From Roseofilum reptotaenium CS-1145 (lineage in GTDB: Bacteria; Cyanobacteriota; Cyanobacteriia; Cyanobacteriales; Desertifilaceae), in assembly GCF_028330985.1 (NCBI RefSeq), contig NZ_JAQMUE010000019.1, positions 1 through 64,000 of the forward strand: 64,000 nt of DNA, read 5' to 3'. Of the stretch, positions 24,475-32,777 are shown in pieces (position 1 is the first letter of the stretch; each line of letters begins with the position of its first letter). The notes beneath the pieces were generated by a model. That model was not told the origin of the DNA, made no database searches, and worked only from the letters and a program-made list of their open reading frames with translations. Both the position numbers and the translations under genes were made by a program.

Positions 24475-24797
24475 ATCCTATTCCCTCACTCTTAGTTAAT
24501 TTGCTACCATATAACGGTCAGTTCAGTTTTGTACGACCGATTCATTCTCTTGAGTATCACAGATTTTATTTCCTGTCAATAATTTTCAGAAGCCCTAATC
24601 AGCGATACCCAGGTATTGTGTTACTAGACCTCTGGCATAGGTCAGCAGAAAATGAATAGTAATGCAGTAATCATATATTCTTATAATTATTACCTCTTGC
24701 CTTGTGCCTTGTGCCTGACTTCTGCAAGAAGTCTCGTGACTCCCCTTGACCAGTAAGTTACAGTGTTAACTTGTTTCCCTTAAATTACCCATTACCC
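24475..24797. other. Intergenic region with repeats
   Basis: No gene seen. It contains GCCTTGTGCCTTGTGCC and the palindrome GACTTCTGCAAGAAGTC at 24717-24733. The last 60 bases are the upstream region of the glycosyltransferase gene, with no clear promoter match. Confidence 0.5.
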
Positions 24798-25988
24798 ATG
24801 ACATTAAGCTTGTGCATTATTGTTAAAAATGAAGAGCAGAATCTTCCCGCTTGTCTGAAAAGTGTGAAAGATGTGGTCGATCAAATGGTGGTGTTGGATA
24901 CCGGATCGAGCGATCGCACGGTGGACATTGCCAAGCAATGGGGGGCACAGGTTGAATACTTTGAATGGTGCAATGATTTTGCGATCGCCCGTAATGAGTC
25001 CCTCAAATATGCACAGGGAGACTGGATTTTAGTCTTAGATGCTGATGAACACTTGAATCCCAGCGCAATTAACCCCCTAAAACAGGCCATAACCTCTGAA
25101 GAGCATTTAGTCATTAACCTAATTCGTCATGAAATTGGAGCCACTCAATCTCCCTATTCTCTGGTTTCTCGTCTGTTTCGCAATCATCCCCAAGTGCAAT
25201 TTACCCGCCCCTATCATGCGATTGTGGATGATTCCGTCGAAGCACTGTTAAAAACAGAACCCCATTGGAAAATTGGAAATTTACCCACGATCGCGATCGA
25301 TCATTATGGCTATCAACCGAGTATTATCGCCGCTCAAAATAAGGCAGAGCGGGCAAAACTCGCCATGGAAGCCTATTTAAACGAACACCCGCGTGACCCC
25401 TACACTTGCAGCAAATTAGGCGCACTCTACAGCCAAATGGGAGAGGTAAAACGGGGAATTGAAGTATTGAAAAGTGCCCTTTCTCAGGAAACCACCAATT
25501 TAGTCCGCTTTGAACTCTATTATCATTTGGCACTAGCCTACACTCGCCTGGAAAATATTCCCAAAGCTATCAAGTATTATCAACAGGCGATCGCCCTAGA
25601 TATTTTCCCCCCCTTAAAACTGGGTGCTTATAATAACTTGGGAAACTTGCTCCAGGCTCAAGGAAACCTGGGAAATGCCCTATTAATGTACCAGAAAACC
25701 GTAGAAATCGATCCCACGTTTGCGAAGGGTTATTTTAACCGAGGGATGGCATTTAAGACTTTAGGAAAACTTGACAGTGCGATCGCTGCTTATCGCAAAG
25801 CCATACAATATAATCCCCAATATGCCCAAGCTTATCAAAACTTAGGAGTGGCCTATCTCAAAGGAGGCAATGTTCCCGAAAGCTTAAAAGCATTTAAAGA
25901 AGCGATCGCCCTTTACAAAGGCATCAATCCCTCACAAGGCGAGAGACTTCGCCAAGAACTCTCTGCTATGGGATTTCCTGAACTGTAA
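24798..25988 (+). CDS. Family 2 glycosyltransferase with C-terminal TPR domain
   Basis: A 396-residue cytoplasmic protein. Residues 1-90 are a GT-A domain: TLSLCIIVKNEEQNLPACLK, VVLDTGSSDRTVDIA, and the metal-binding WILVLDADEHL (DxD-type). From about 200 on there are four or more TPRs (LGNLLQAQGNLGNALLMYQK, GMAFKTLGKLDSAIAAYRKA, LGVAYLKGGNVPESLKAFKE). This GT2-TPR architecture is common in cyanobacteria; substrates are unknown, probably glycans or glycoproteins. The ATG at 24798 starts the GT motif directly; an upstream TTG would add nine non-conserved residues. Confidence 0.87.
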   Translation: MTLSLCIIVKNEEQNLPACLKSVKDVVDQMVVLDTGSSDRTVDIAKQWGAQVEYFEWCNDFAIARNESLKYAQGDWILVLDADEHLNPSAINPLKQAITSEEHLVINLIRHEIGATQSPYSLVSRLFRNHPQVQFTRPYHAIVDDSVEALLKTEPHWKIGNLPTIAIDHYGYQPSIIAAQNKAERAKLAMEAYLNEHPRDPYTCSKLGALYSQMGEVKRGIEVLKSALSQETTNLVRFELYYHLALAYTRLENIPKAIKYYQQAIALDIFPPLKLGAYNNLGNLLQAQGNLGNALLMYQKTVEIDPTFAKGYFNRGMAFKTLGKLDSAIAAYRKAIQYNPQYAQAYQNLGVAYLKGGNVPESLKAFKEAIALYKGINPSQGERLRQELSAMGFPEL

Positions 25989-26090
25989 TCGTGCGATCCG
26001 AACCCTAAATAGTTCTGAATCCTTTTTTGGACTCACAATTATTAAGACATAATAAACAATCCCCATTCTGGCCATGAGTTGCCCTCGACC

Positions 26091-27281
26091 ATGTTAGATC
26101 GCCGTCAGTTTCTCCACTTAACCCGTTTGTTTTCTACATCAATCGGTATGTCGATCGCCGTTTCTAGTTGCGATCGCATCTTTCATCCCCAAGCATCCCA
26201 ACCATCAGACAATGATCGGGTTAAAATTGGTTATATTCCCATTACGGATGCTTCCCCATTACTGGCTGCCTACGACAAAGGCTTTTATCGTTCCGAAGGT
26301 CTCGAAGTCTCCCCTCCCCAACAGTATTACTCTTGGGATGCCATCTCTCAAGCCTTCATCAACCGAGAGGTGAACGTTGTTCACTTATTAATGCCCACAA
26401 CAGTGTGGATACGCTACGGTCTCAACGTTCCCGGAAAAGTCGTTGCTTGGAACCATACGAACGGTTCGGCGATTACCGTCTTGCCCAACATCGATCGCCC
26501 AAGTCAGTTAGGCGGGCAAACCATTGCCATTCCCTCTTGGTACTCTATCCACAATATTGTCCTGCAACTTCTCTTGCGCCAATATGGTTTAGAACCCATC
26601 GTGCAACCGACAGATATAAACTTGCAATCCAACCAAGTACAGTTGGCAGTATTATCCCCTCTAGATATGCTTTCTGCCCTCTCTAAGGGTGATATTTCTG
26701 GGTATATTATTGCCGAACCCTATAACTTGGCGGCGGAGACAACAGGAGCTGGCAAGCTCTTACGCCTTACTGGAGATATTTGGAAAGATCATGCCTGCTG
26801 TGTGGTTTTTATGCATGAAGATGACATTCGCGATCGCCCTGAATGGACACAAAAAGTGGTTAATGCTATTGTGAGGTCACAACAATGGTCTCGGTCAAAT
26901 CGTTTAGAACTGGCGCATCTTCTTTCTCTCGACGGAAGTAAATATATGCCCTATCCTGCATCCGTTCTAGAACGAGTTTTGACCTCCTACGATAGCGATT
27001 ACTACACTCGCACAGGAGCGATGATTCATCCAGAGTGGCGATCGCAGCGTATCGATTTTCAACCTTATCCCTTTCCATCGTATACGCGATCGTTGGTCGA
27101 GCAGCTCAAAAAAACATTGATTCAAGATAACATTTCTTTTCTAGAACAATTGTCTGCTGATTTTGTTGTCGAAGATCTCGTCGATGATTCTTTCGTTAAG
27201 CAAGCCTTAATGAAAGTAGGCGGACCACAAGTCTTTGGTCTATCTTTAGATTTATCTCGTACTGAAGAAGTCCATATTTAA
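26091..27281 (+). CDS. NrtA/CmpA-like substrate-binding Tat lipoprotein
   Basis: A 396-residue periplasmic-binding protein. The N-terminus MLDRRQFLHLTRLF is a twin-arginine signal and SSC near residue 26 a lipobox, so it is probably anchored outside the membrane. The pattern IGYIPITDASPLLAAYDKGF, then SWDAISQAF, VVHLLMPTTVW and GSAITVL resembles the NrtA/CmpA (nitrate/bicarbonate) branch of the SsuA/THI5 family. The ligand is unknown. No permease or ATPase follows; a histidine kinase gene begins 13 bp later, so it may act as a ligand-presenting sensor subunit rather than in uptake. Confidence 0.82.
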   Translation: MLDRRQFLHLTRLFSTSIGMSIAVSSCDRIFHPQASQPSDNDRVKIGYIPITDASPLLAAYDKGFYRSEGLEVSPPQQYYSWDAISQAFINREVNVVHLLMPTTVWIRYGLNVPGKVVAWNHTNGSAITVLPNIDRPSQLGGQTIAIPSWYSIHNIVLQLLLRQYGLEPIVQPTDINLQSNQVQLAVLSPLDMLSALSKGDISGYIIAEPYNLAAETTGAGKLLRLTGDIWKDHACCVVFMHEDDIRDRPEWTQKVVNAIVRSQQWSRSNRLELAHLLSLDGSKYMPYPASVLERVLTSYDSDYYTRTGAMIHPEWRSQRIDFQPYPFPSYTRSLVEQLKKTLIQDNISFLEQLSADFVVEDLVDDSFVKQALMKVGGPQVFGLSLDLSRTEEVHI

Positions 27282-27294
27282 ATAGCAACCCATA

Positions 27295-29337
27295 ATGGAT
27301 AGGTTTAGGTTACTGAAAAATTACATTCAGTCAAAATTCAGTTCTATATGGCGAACTATTGCTATTGAGCATTTGCTTCGTTACAGCTTGATTGCATTAG
27401 TAACCCTCAATTTAGTCATTGTTGGAGTAATTGCCATCGAATTGACTCGACAAACTCAGGAACAACGAATTAGCGAGCTACAAGAAGAACGCTCCCTATC
27501 TCTAGCCAATAAAGTCAGAAGTCGATTAGACGATTTACAAAAAGAATTAAGCTATCTGCAAAAAATACGCAGTTTAACCGAGATCGATCCAACCATTCAA
27601 CATCGTCTCTTGGAAGGGTTGACACGGCAAAATGATGCCTATGAAATGATCGCTATTATTAATGAAAATGGTAATGTATTAACCGCAATTGCACCCTATT
27701 CATCAGCTGATCCGATCGATCTTGTCCGATCTTCGATCGCCAATCAGCAAATGACTACAGCAATACAAGAACAAACGCTATATTCTCAGCACATTACATT
27801 TGATGAAGACTTGCGTGTTCCTGTCATGACCTTAGTGCTTCCCTTGCAAAATCTTCATGGACAACCTCAAGGCATTTTATTTGCAACGATTAATCTCAAT
27901 TTTCTGAATTTTATTCTTGCACAAGTCCAGATTGGACAAACGGGTTATGTTTATATTCTGGACGAATACAATCGAGTAATAGTCGAAAAGCTGACAGCAG
28001 AGGACGCTTACAAAGAAATAAATTTAGCTCCTCTCAATAACCTGTCCTTAATTACAACATTAAATACCCAAATAGCCGGTTCTGTTAATATTTATCAAGG
28101 GTTGCGTAACCTCCCCGTATTTGGAAGTAGTGCTTTTATTTATGGTGTAAATTGGCGTGTGATTGTTGAATTACCCACCTCGGAAGTCTATGCTCCGCTG
28201 CGTCGTTTAGTCATAGTGATCTTGCTGGTACTCGTTCTGGCCATCTTCATTTCTACTTTGTTAAGCATTAAAATTGCTCAAATTCTCGTCTCTCCTCTAG
28301 AAATACTAACTCAGGCAGCTAATGAGATTAGTAATGGAAACTTTTCTACTCGATTAACTGTCAAGCAAGATAATGAATGGGGAGTCTTGGCAAATGCTTT
28401 TAATTCAATGAATGATGAGATCCAGTCCTCTTTCCAAAAAATGGAAGTTAAAAATGCAGAACTTTCGGATACATTATCCAAACTGCAAAATACTCAAATA
28501 CAACTTGTTCACAATGAGAAAATGTCCAGTCTTGGCCAATTAGTGGCTGGGATTGCCCATGAGATCAACAATCCTATTAATTTTATTTATGGAAATCTGA
28601 TTTATACAGAGAGCTATGCAGAAAACTTGCTAGATGCAATTGAAACTTATGAATCTGTTTATCCAGATCCCGATAGAAAAATTGCAGAGAAACTAGAAGA
28701 GATTGATATTGATTTTATCAAGAAAGATTTTCCTAAACTCCTAAAGTCTATTAAAATGGGGTCTAATCGTGTCCGTGATATTGTTGATTCCCTCCGCAAT
28801 TTTTCCCGTCTTGATGAAGCAAATATGAAGGAGTCTAATATTCATGAAGGAATTGATAATACCCTGGTTATTCTACAAAATCAGACAAAAGATAATGGCG
28901 ATCAAAAAGCCATTGAAATTATCAAGATTTATGAGGATTTACCCTTGATTGAATGTTATCCTGCACAGCTCAATCAAGTCTTTATGAATCTCCTGAATAA
29001 TGCGATTGATGCTCTAGAACCATTCCGTCATTCAGGAACTGATCGATTGCCTCAAATTTCGATTTCTACATCCCAGGAAGAACGGGGAAATATTGTCATT
29101 CGTATTGCTGATAATGGTTCTGGGATTCCTGATGAGATAAAACAACGGATTTTTGACCCGTTTTTTACAACTAAACCGATTGGGCAAGGCACGGGATTGG
29201 GGTTATCCATCAGCTATCAAATTATTACCCAAACCCATAACGGAACGCTCAAATGCGATTCAAATGTAGGTGAAGGCACAGAATTTAAAATTATTATACC
29301 CGATCGCATCGTACAGGTGGGTGAGAACATAGGCTAA
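27295..29337 (+). CDS. Membrane sensor histidine kinase with Cache domain
   Basis: A 680-residue kinase. Membrane helix 1 (about 29-49) is followed by an extracytoplasmic double-Cache-like sensor (about 52-300; [20 protein letters not shown]), helix 2 (about 304-326), HAMP ([19 protein letters not shown]), a coiled coil, and phospho-acceptor His422 in GIAHEINNP. The ATPase has [24 protein letters not shown] and GTGLGLSI. It autophosphorylates and should pass phosphate to a response regulator that is not adjacent. Transcriptional coupling with the preceding binding lipoprotein suggests it senses the liganded protein. Inference on the signal; certain on the family. Confidence 0.93.
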   Translation: MDRFRLLKNYIQSKFSSIWRTIAIEHLLRYSLIALVTLNLVIVGVIAIELTRQTQEQRISELQEERSLSLANKVRSRLDDLQKELSYLQKIRSLTEIDPTIQHRLLEGLTRQNDAYEMIAIINENGNVLTAIAPYSSADPIDLVRSSIANQQMTTAIQEQTLYSQHITFDEDLRVPVMTLVLPLQNLHGQPQGILFATINLNFLNFILAQVQIGQTGYVYILDEYNRVIVEKLTAEDAYKEINLAPLNNLSLITTLNTQIAGSVNIYQGLRNLPVFGSSAFIYGVNWRVIVELPTSEVYAPLRRLVIVILLVLVLAIFISTLLSIKIAQILVSPLEILTQAANEISNGNFSTRLTVKQDNEWGVLANAFNSMNDEIQSSFQKMEVKNAELSDTLSKLQNTQIQLVHNEKMSSLGQLVAGIAHEINNPINFIYGNLIYTESYAENLLDAIETYESVYPDPDRKIAEKLEEIDIDFIKKDFPKLLKSIKMGSNRVRDIVDSLRNFSRLDEANMKESNIHEGIDNTLVILQNQTKDNGDQKAIEIIKIYEDLPLIECYPAQLNQVFMNLLNNAIDALEPFRHSGTDRLPQISISTSQEERGNIVIRIADNGSGIPDEIKQRIFDPFFTTKPIGQGTGLGLSISYQIITQTHNGTLKCDSNVGEGTEFKIIIPDRIVQVGENIG

Positions 29338-29432
29338 GAAATCAACATGAATAGGGACTACGGCCAAGGATAGAACTCAGAGTTAACGCTATATGATACC
29401 CTTATTCCTACAGCGGATTGAGGAATAAGCGG

Positions 29433-29975
29433 ATGTTCAAACGCCTAGCGATCGCCACTCTGATGGCATTAACGTTTATGTTGACCAGTTGTGTTGGAGC
29501 CACCAGTGGACTGCAACAGTATGTCAATGCTACCAAAGGATACGAATTTTTATACCCCAATGGTTGGGTTCCCGTGAAAGTCAGTGGGGGGCCGGATGTC
29601 GTCTTCCACGACTTAGTGGAGAGAACAGAAAATTTATCGGTCATTATTAACCCAGTGGAGGGAGACCAAGGGTTAAGCGATTTAGGAACACCGACAGAAG
29701 TGGGATATGAACTCTCAAAAACGGCGATCGCTCCTGAAAGAACAGGACGCAGTGCAGAACTGGTGAATGCCGGTTCTAAGACTCTTGGCGATCAGCTCTA
29801 TTACTTATTAGAATACGAAGTCAATACCCCCGATCAACCCATGCGCCATAATCTCACCAGTGTGGCGGTGAGTCGCGGAAAATTGCTCACGTTTAGTTTA
29901 TCAACGACCGAAAAACGTTGGCAAAAACTCCATACTCTCTTTGAACAAGTCGTTCAATCATTTAACGTTTATTAA
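29433..29975 (+). CDS. CyanoP, PsbP-family photosystem II lipoprotein
   Basis: A 180-residue lipoprotein. The signal peptide MFKRLAIATLMALTFMLTSC has a lipobox TSC at about 18-20. The mature part is PsbP-like: GLQQYVNATKGYEFLYPNGW, then VVFHDLVERTENLSVIINPV and LLEYEVNTPD. CyanoP sits on the lumenal side of PSII and aids early assembly. The ATG at 29433 follows GAGG 8 bp upstream; a TTG at 29418 lies too close to the ribosome binding site. Maf follows two bases later on the same strand, so the two are probably an operon. Confidence 0.88.
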   Translation: MFKRLAIATLMALTFMLTSCVGATSGLQQYVNATKGYEFLYPNGWVPVKVSGGPDVVFHDLVERTENLSVIINPVEGDQGLSDLGTPTEVGYELSKTAIAPERTGRSAELVNAGSKTLGDQLYYLLEYEVNTPDQPMRHNLTSVAVSRGKLLTFSLSTTEKRWQKLHTLFEQVVQSFNVY

Positions 29976-29977
29976 CC

Positions 29978-30595
29978 ATGACCATTCCTCCCTTGGTCTT
30001 AGCTTCTGCGTCCCCAGCTCGGTTGCGCTTACTCCAACAAGCGGGAATTTTTCCCCAAGTGCATCCGAGCCATTTTGATGAGTCCCAAGTGCAAAGCTCA
30101 GACCCAGAAATCTTAGTAAAAGCCTTAGCCCAACGCAAGGCAGAAACGATCGCCCCAGAGTATGAAAAAGGCGATCGTTTGCCCCTGATTTTAGGCTGTG
30201 ATTCTGTCTTAGCCATCAACAATCAAATCTATGGTAAACCGGCGAGTGCAGCCGAAGCGATGACTCGCTGGCAGGAAATGCGCGGTCAACAAGGATCTTT
30301 ATATACGGGCTATGCTCTGTTAGACTTGCAGCAAAAAAACTCTGTAATTACCGCAGAAGTGACCACAGTTCACTTTGCTTGGGTGAGCGATCGCGCTTTA
30401 AGAGCCTATATTGCCACCAAAGAACCCCTTAACTGTGCCGGAGCATTCGCCATTGAAGGTAAAGGGGGTTTATTTGTCGAGCGTATAGAAGGCTGTCATA
30501 TGAACGTCATTGGCCTGAGCTTACCTTGCTTGCGATCGATGGTCGATCAATTGGGCTACGACATCACCCAATGGTGGGAACCATCAACCCATTAA
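29978..30595 (+). CDS. maf: Maf-family nucleotide pyrophosphatase
   Basis: A 205-residue Maf protein. Typical motifs are LVLASASPARLRLLQQAG near the N-terminus, GCDSVLAINNQIYGKPAS, and a C-terminal GAFAIEGKGGLFVERIEGCH. Maf enzymes hydrolyse non-canonical or canonical dNTPs/NTPs and can arrest septation. It starts two bases after the CyanoP stop. Confidence 0.92.
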   Translation: MTIPPLVLASASPARLRLLQQAGIFPQVHPSHFDESQVQSSDPEILVKALAQRKAETIAPEYEKGDRLPLILGCDSVLAINNQIYGKPASAAEAMTRWQEMRGQQGSLYTGYALLDLQQKNSVITAEVTTVHFAWVSDRALRAYIATKEPLNCAGAFAIEGKGGLFVERIEGCHMNVIGLSLPCLRSMVDQLGYDITQWWEPSTH

Positions 30596-30673
30596 ACCTG
30601 TAATCCTCTAAGCTTGCTACACTAAAAAAAAGAACCAGCAATCGACAATACTCGGCAAACGTTGGGAATCAAT

Positions 30674-31765
30674 ATGGCGAATGAACAAGCCTCCAATAAA
30701 TTAGTCCAGTTTCCCAAAACTGTGACCTGGGAAACCGACCTGGCGCGTCTATGTGGAGAAGACGAGTTATTTCGCGATCGCTATCAACTCTATAAACTCC
30801 TGGGAAGAGGTGGCTTTGGAGTCACTTTTTTGGCCAAAGATTTAAGTGCAACCCAACAGCCTTGGTGTGTGATTAAACAACTTTGTCCTAAAGTAAAACA
30901 CCCTAAAGGACTCGAACGGGCCCGTCGTTGCTTTCGCCGAGAAGCCAGAATTCTCAGCCAGTTAGGTAACCATCCCCAAATTCCACAAATGTTCGATTAT
31001 TTTGAGGAAAATGGAGAGTTTTATCTCGTTCAAGAATATATTCAAGGGCGAACTCTCTCCCGTGAGATCCGACATCGAGGGCAATATTCTGAAGCCTTAG
31101 TGAAATCTTTTTTGCTGGAAATTTTACCCCTATTGAAGTTTATTCATGAGCAAGGAGTAGTCCATCGTGATATTAAACCCCCTAATATTATTCGCCGACA
31201 CAGTAGAATGGAATCCTCCCCAGGAGAGTTAGTTTTAATCGATTTTGGAGCCGTCAAAGAGTTAATCCGAGAAACCGAATCGAATCATACAATAACGGCT
31301 ACTGCTTCTACTGCTTTTGTGGGAACTTTTGGCTTTTCTCCCCCCGAACAGTTAGCCTTACGCCCCACCTACGCCAGCGATCTTTATGCCCTAGGAATTA
31401 CTTGTGTTTATATGCTGACCGGGAACTTTTCCGCTGATGACGAACTGCCCCATTTTCGTTCTAAACAATGGTGGCGTAATCAGGTAGAAGTTAGCGATCT
31501 TTTGGCTGATGTTGTTGATAAAATGTTGGCGGTGGATCTCAAGGAGCGATATAGTTCAGCCCAAGAGGTTCTTACCGCTATTGATCTAGCCCCCCATCTA
31601 GAAAGTTTAAATGAGTGTCTCACCCATCAAGCCCAACCTGAAGAACCGGAATCTGAGGAATATGCATCTCCAGCCCAGCGCCGCGCTCAAGAAATTCGAG
31701 CGCGTATGGAACGTTTGCAAAAACGGCAAAAGTTGGGGAATCACCATTTCCCCAAGCATTGGTAG
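30674..31765 (+). CDS. Serine/threonine protein kinase (Hanks type)
   Basis: A 363-residue soluble kinase. Gly-rich loop LLGRGGFGVTFLA (GRGGFG at 45-50), lysine IKQL (Lys68), catalytic HRDIKPPN (164-171), DFG at 190-192 and activation segment FVGTFGFSPPEQLAL. All residues needed for catalysis are present. There is no transmembrane helix or extracellular domain; the C-terminal 50 residues form a basic helix (SPAQRRAQEIRARMERLQKR). I took the ATG at 30674; a TTG 12 bp earlier is possible. Target proteins are unknown. It is monocistronic. Confidence 0.92.
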   Translation: MANEQASNKLVQFPKTVTWETDLARLCGEDELFRDRYQLYKLLGRGGFGVTFLAKDLSATQQPWCVIKQLCPKVKHPKGLERARRCFRREARILSQLGNHPQIPQMFDYFEENGEFYLVQEYIQGRTLSREIRHRGQYSEALVKSFLLEILPLLKFIHEQGVVHRDIKPPNIIRRHSRMESSPGELVLIDFGAVKELIRETESNHTITATASTAFVGTFGFSPPEQLALRPTYASDLYALGITCVYMLTGNFSADDELPHFRSKQWWRNQVEVSDLLADVVDKMLAVDLKERYSSAQEVLTAIDLAPHLESLNECLTHQAQPEEPESEEYASPAQRRAQEIRARMERLQKRQKLGNHHFPKHW

Positions 31766-32135
31766 CTTAAAATTCTGCACAACTTTTTCTTGATTATCCC
31801 AAACAATTGTTGCTAAATGTATAGACAATAGTGTTTCACTGCCATAAATTGTTTGGCTCTTTCCGCAACTTCTTCCACTGTCCAAAAAATAGCTTGCATG
31901 AGGATTTACCCTGTTCTTTCTTCTTTAAGTTGGTCATATCAACTATAGCGCTACACGCTAGTGGGAGTTGACTGATAAAACTGAAAATCCCCTGGTAAAA
32001 GCGACCAGGGGATCTTAGAGGTTAAGATAGGGGCAAGTGATTAAATCTCTTGCATCAGGGGTCAGAAAATGAATCGCAATAGACTCATCGTCTATTCTGA
32101 TGACGATTGCCTATTGCCCGACTTCTGCAAGAAGT
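31766..32135. other. Intergenic region with hairpins and repeats
   Basis: No credible gene. It contains a degenerate TAGCGC-TAC-ACGCTA palindrome at 31946-31960, a perfect 10-bp hairpin ATCCCCTGGT / ACCAGGGGAT at 31987-32013, and the palindrome GACTTCTGCAAGAAGTC at 32120-32136. A 22-codon minus-strand ORF starting MQAIFWTVEEVAERAKQF (about 31832-31900) may be a gene fragment, but I would not call it. Confidence 0.5.
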
Positions 32136-32552
32136 CTATTGAAATCCTAACGAGCAAAACCCACCGTTATAGAGTTCGTTGCGTTCGCGTTCTAATTGGG
32201 AAACTAGGGTACGATCGCCTTTATCTTGGGCTACTTGCAAGCGGTGTTCCAGACTTTTGAGGATATTCTGACAATGGGCCGCAGCCAGTTCAATGGTCAA
32301 TTCTGATTGAGCGGACTGGAGCTGATGGGTTGGGCGTTGTAAACCTGGATAGGTGGGTTCGTCACATTGGTGGGTTTTATACTCGATCCCACGGTATCTT
32401 AAATCCATCGGCGATTGAGGGACAGGGAGGTGTCTGGGGTAGCGATTCACCCGATAGGTACGACCCCGATATTTGGCAATCAAATCTTCTTCTTGTATGT
32501 CGATCGGTAGGGGTTTACGGTTGTATTCTATACCGCGATAAAAGAGTTTCAT
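32136..32552 (-). CDS. DUF4278 protein
   Basis: A 138-residue cyanobacterial protein with two DUF4278 motifs: MKLFYRGIEYNRKPLPIDIQ then KYRGRTYRVNRYP at the N-terminus, and DLRYRGIEYKTHQ at about 51-63. The C-terminal half is helical (ELAAAHCQNILKSLEHRLQV). The last few residues and the stop fall next to a dispersed palindrome (32120-32136), so the C-terminus may be altered relative to homologues. Function unknown. Confidence 0.72.
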   Translation of the reverse strand: MKLFYRGIEYNRKPLPIDIQEEDLIAKYRGRTYRVNRYPRHLPVPQSPMDLRYRGIEYKTHQCDEPTYPGLQRPTHQLQSAQSELTIELAAAHCQNILKSLEHRLQVAQDKGDRTLVSQLERERNELYNGGFCSLGFQ

Positions 32553-32777
32553 GAGTCTTTCCTTTTCTTAGTTTTGAAAGCGTTTTTTTATTTCTGTATC
32601 TATCCTGACATTTCAGGATGAAGTTTGGGTGTGATTTAAATTAAGATTAAGTTAAAAATTATAAAGTTAATCTAAAGTCTTTGGAGATGAGTGAAAATCG
32701 GGACAACAACAACCAAAAACAAAGACTTTTAGAAGTTATCTGTTCTGGCTGTTGTTTATTTTCTACTGCAATCGGAG

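Noticed and set aside
31607..31885. Minus-strand ORF overlapping the Ser/Thr kinase 3' end
   Set aside because: Mostly a shadow of the kinase gene; the part beyond it is too short to call and shows no transposase motif.
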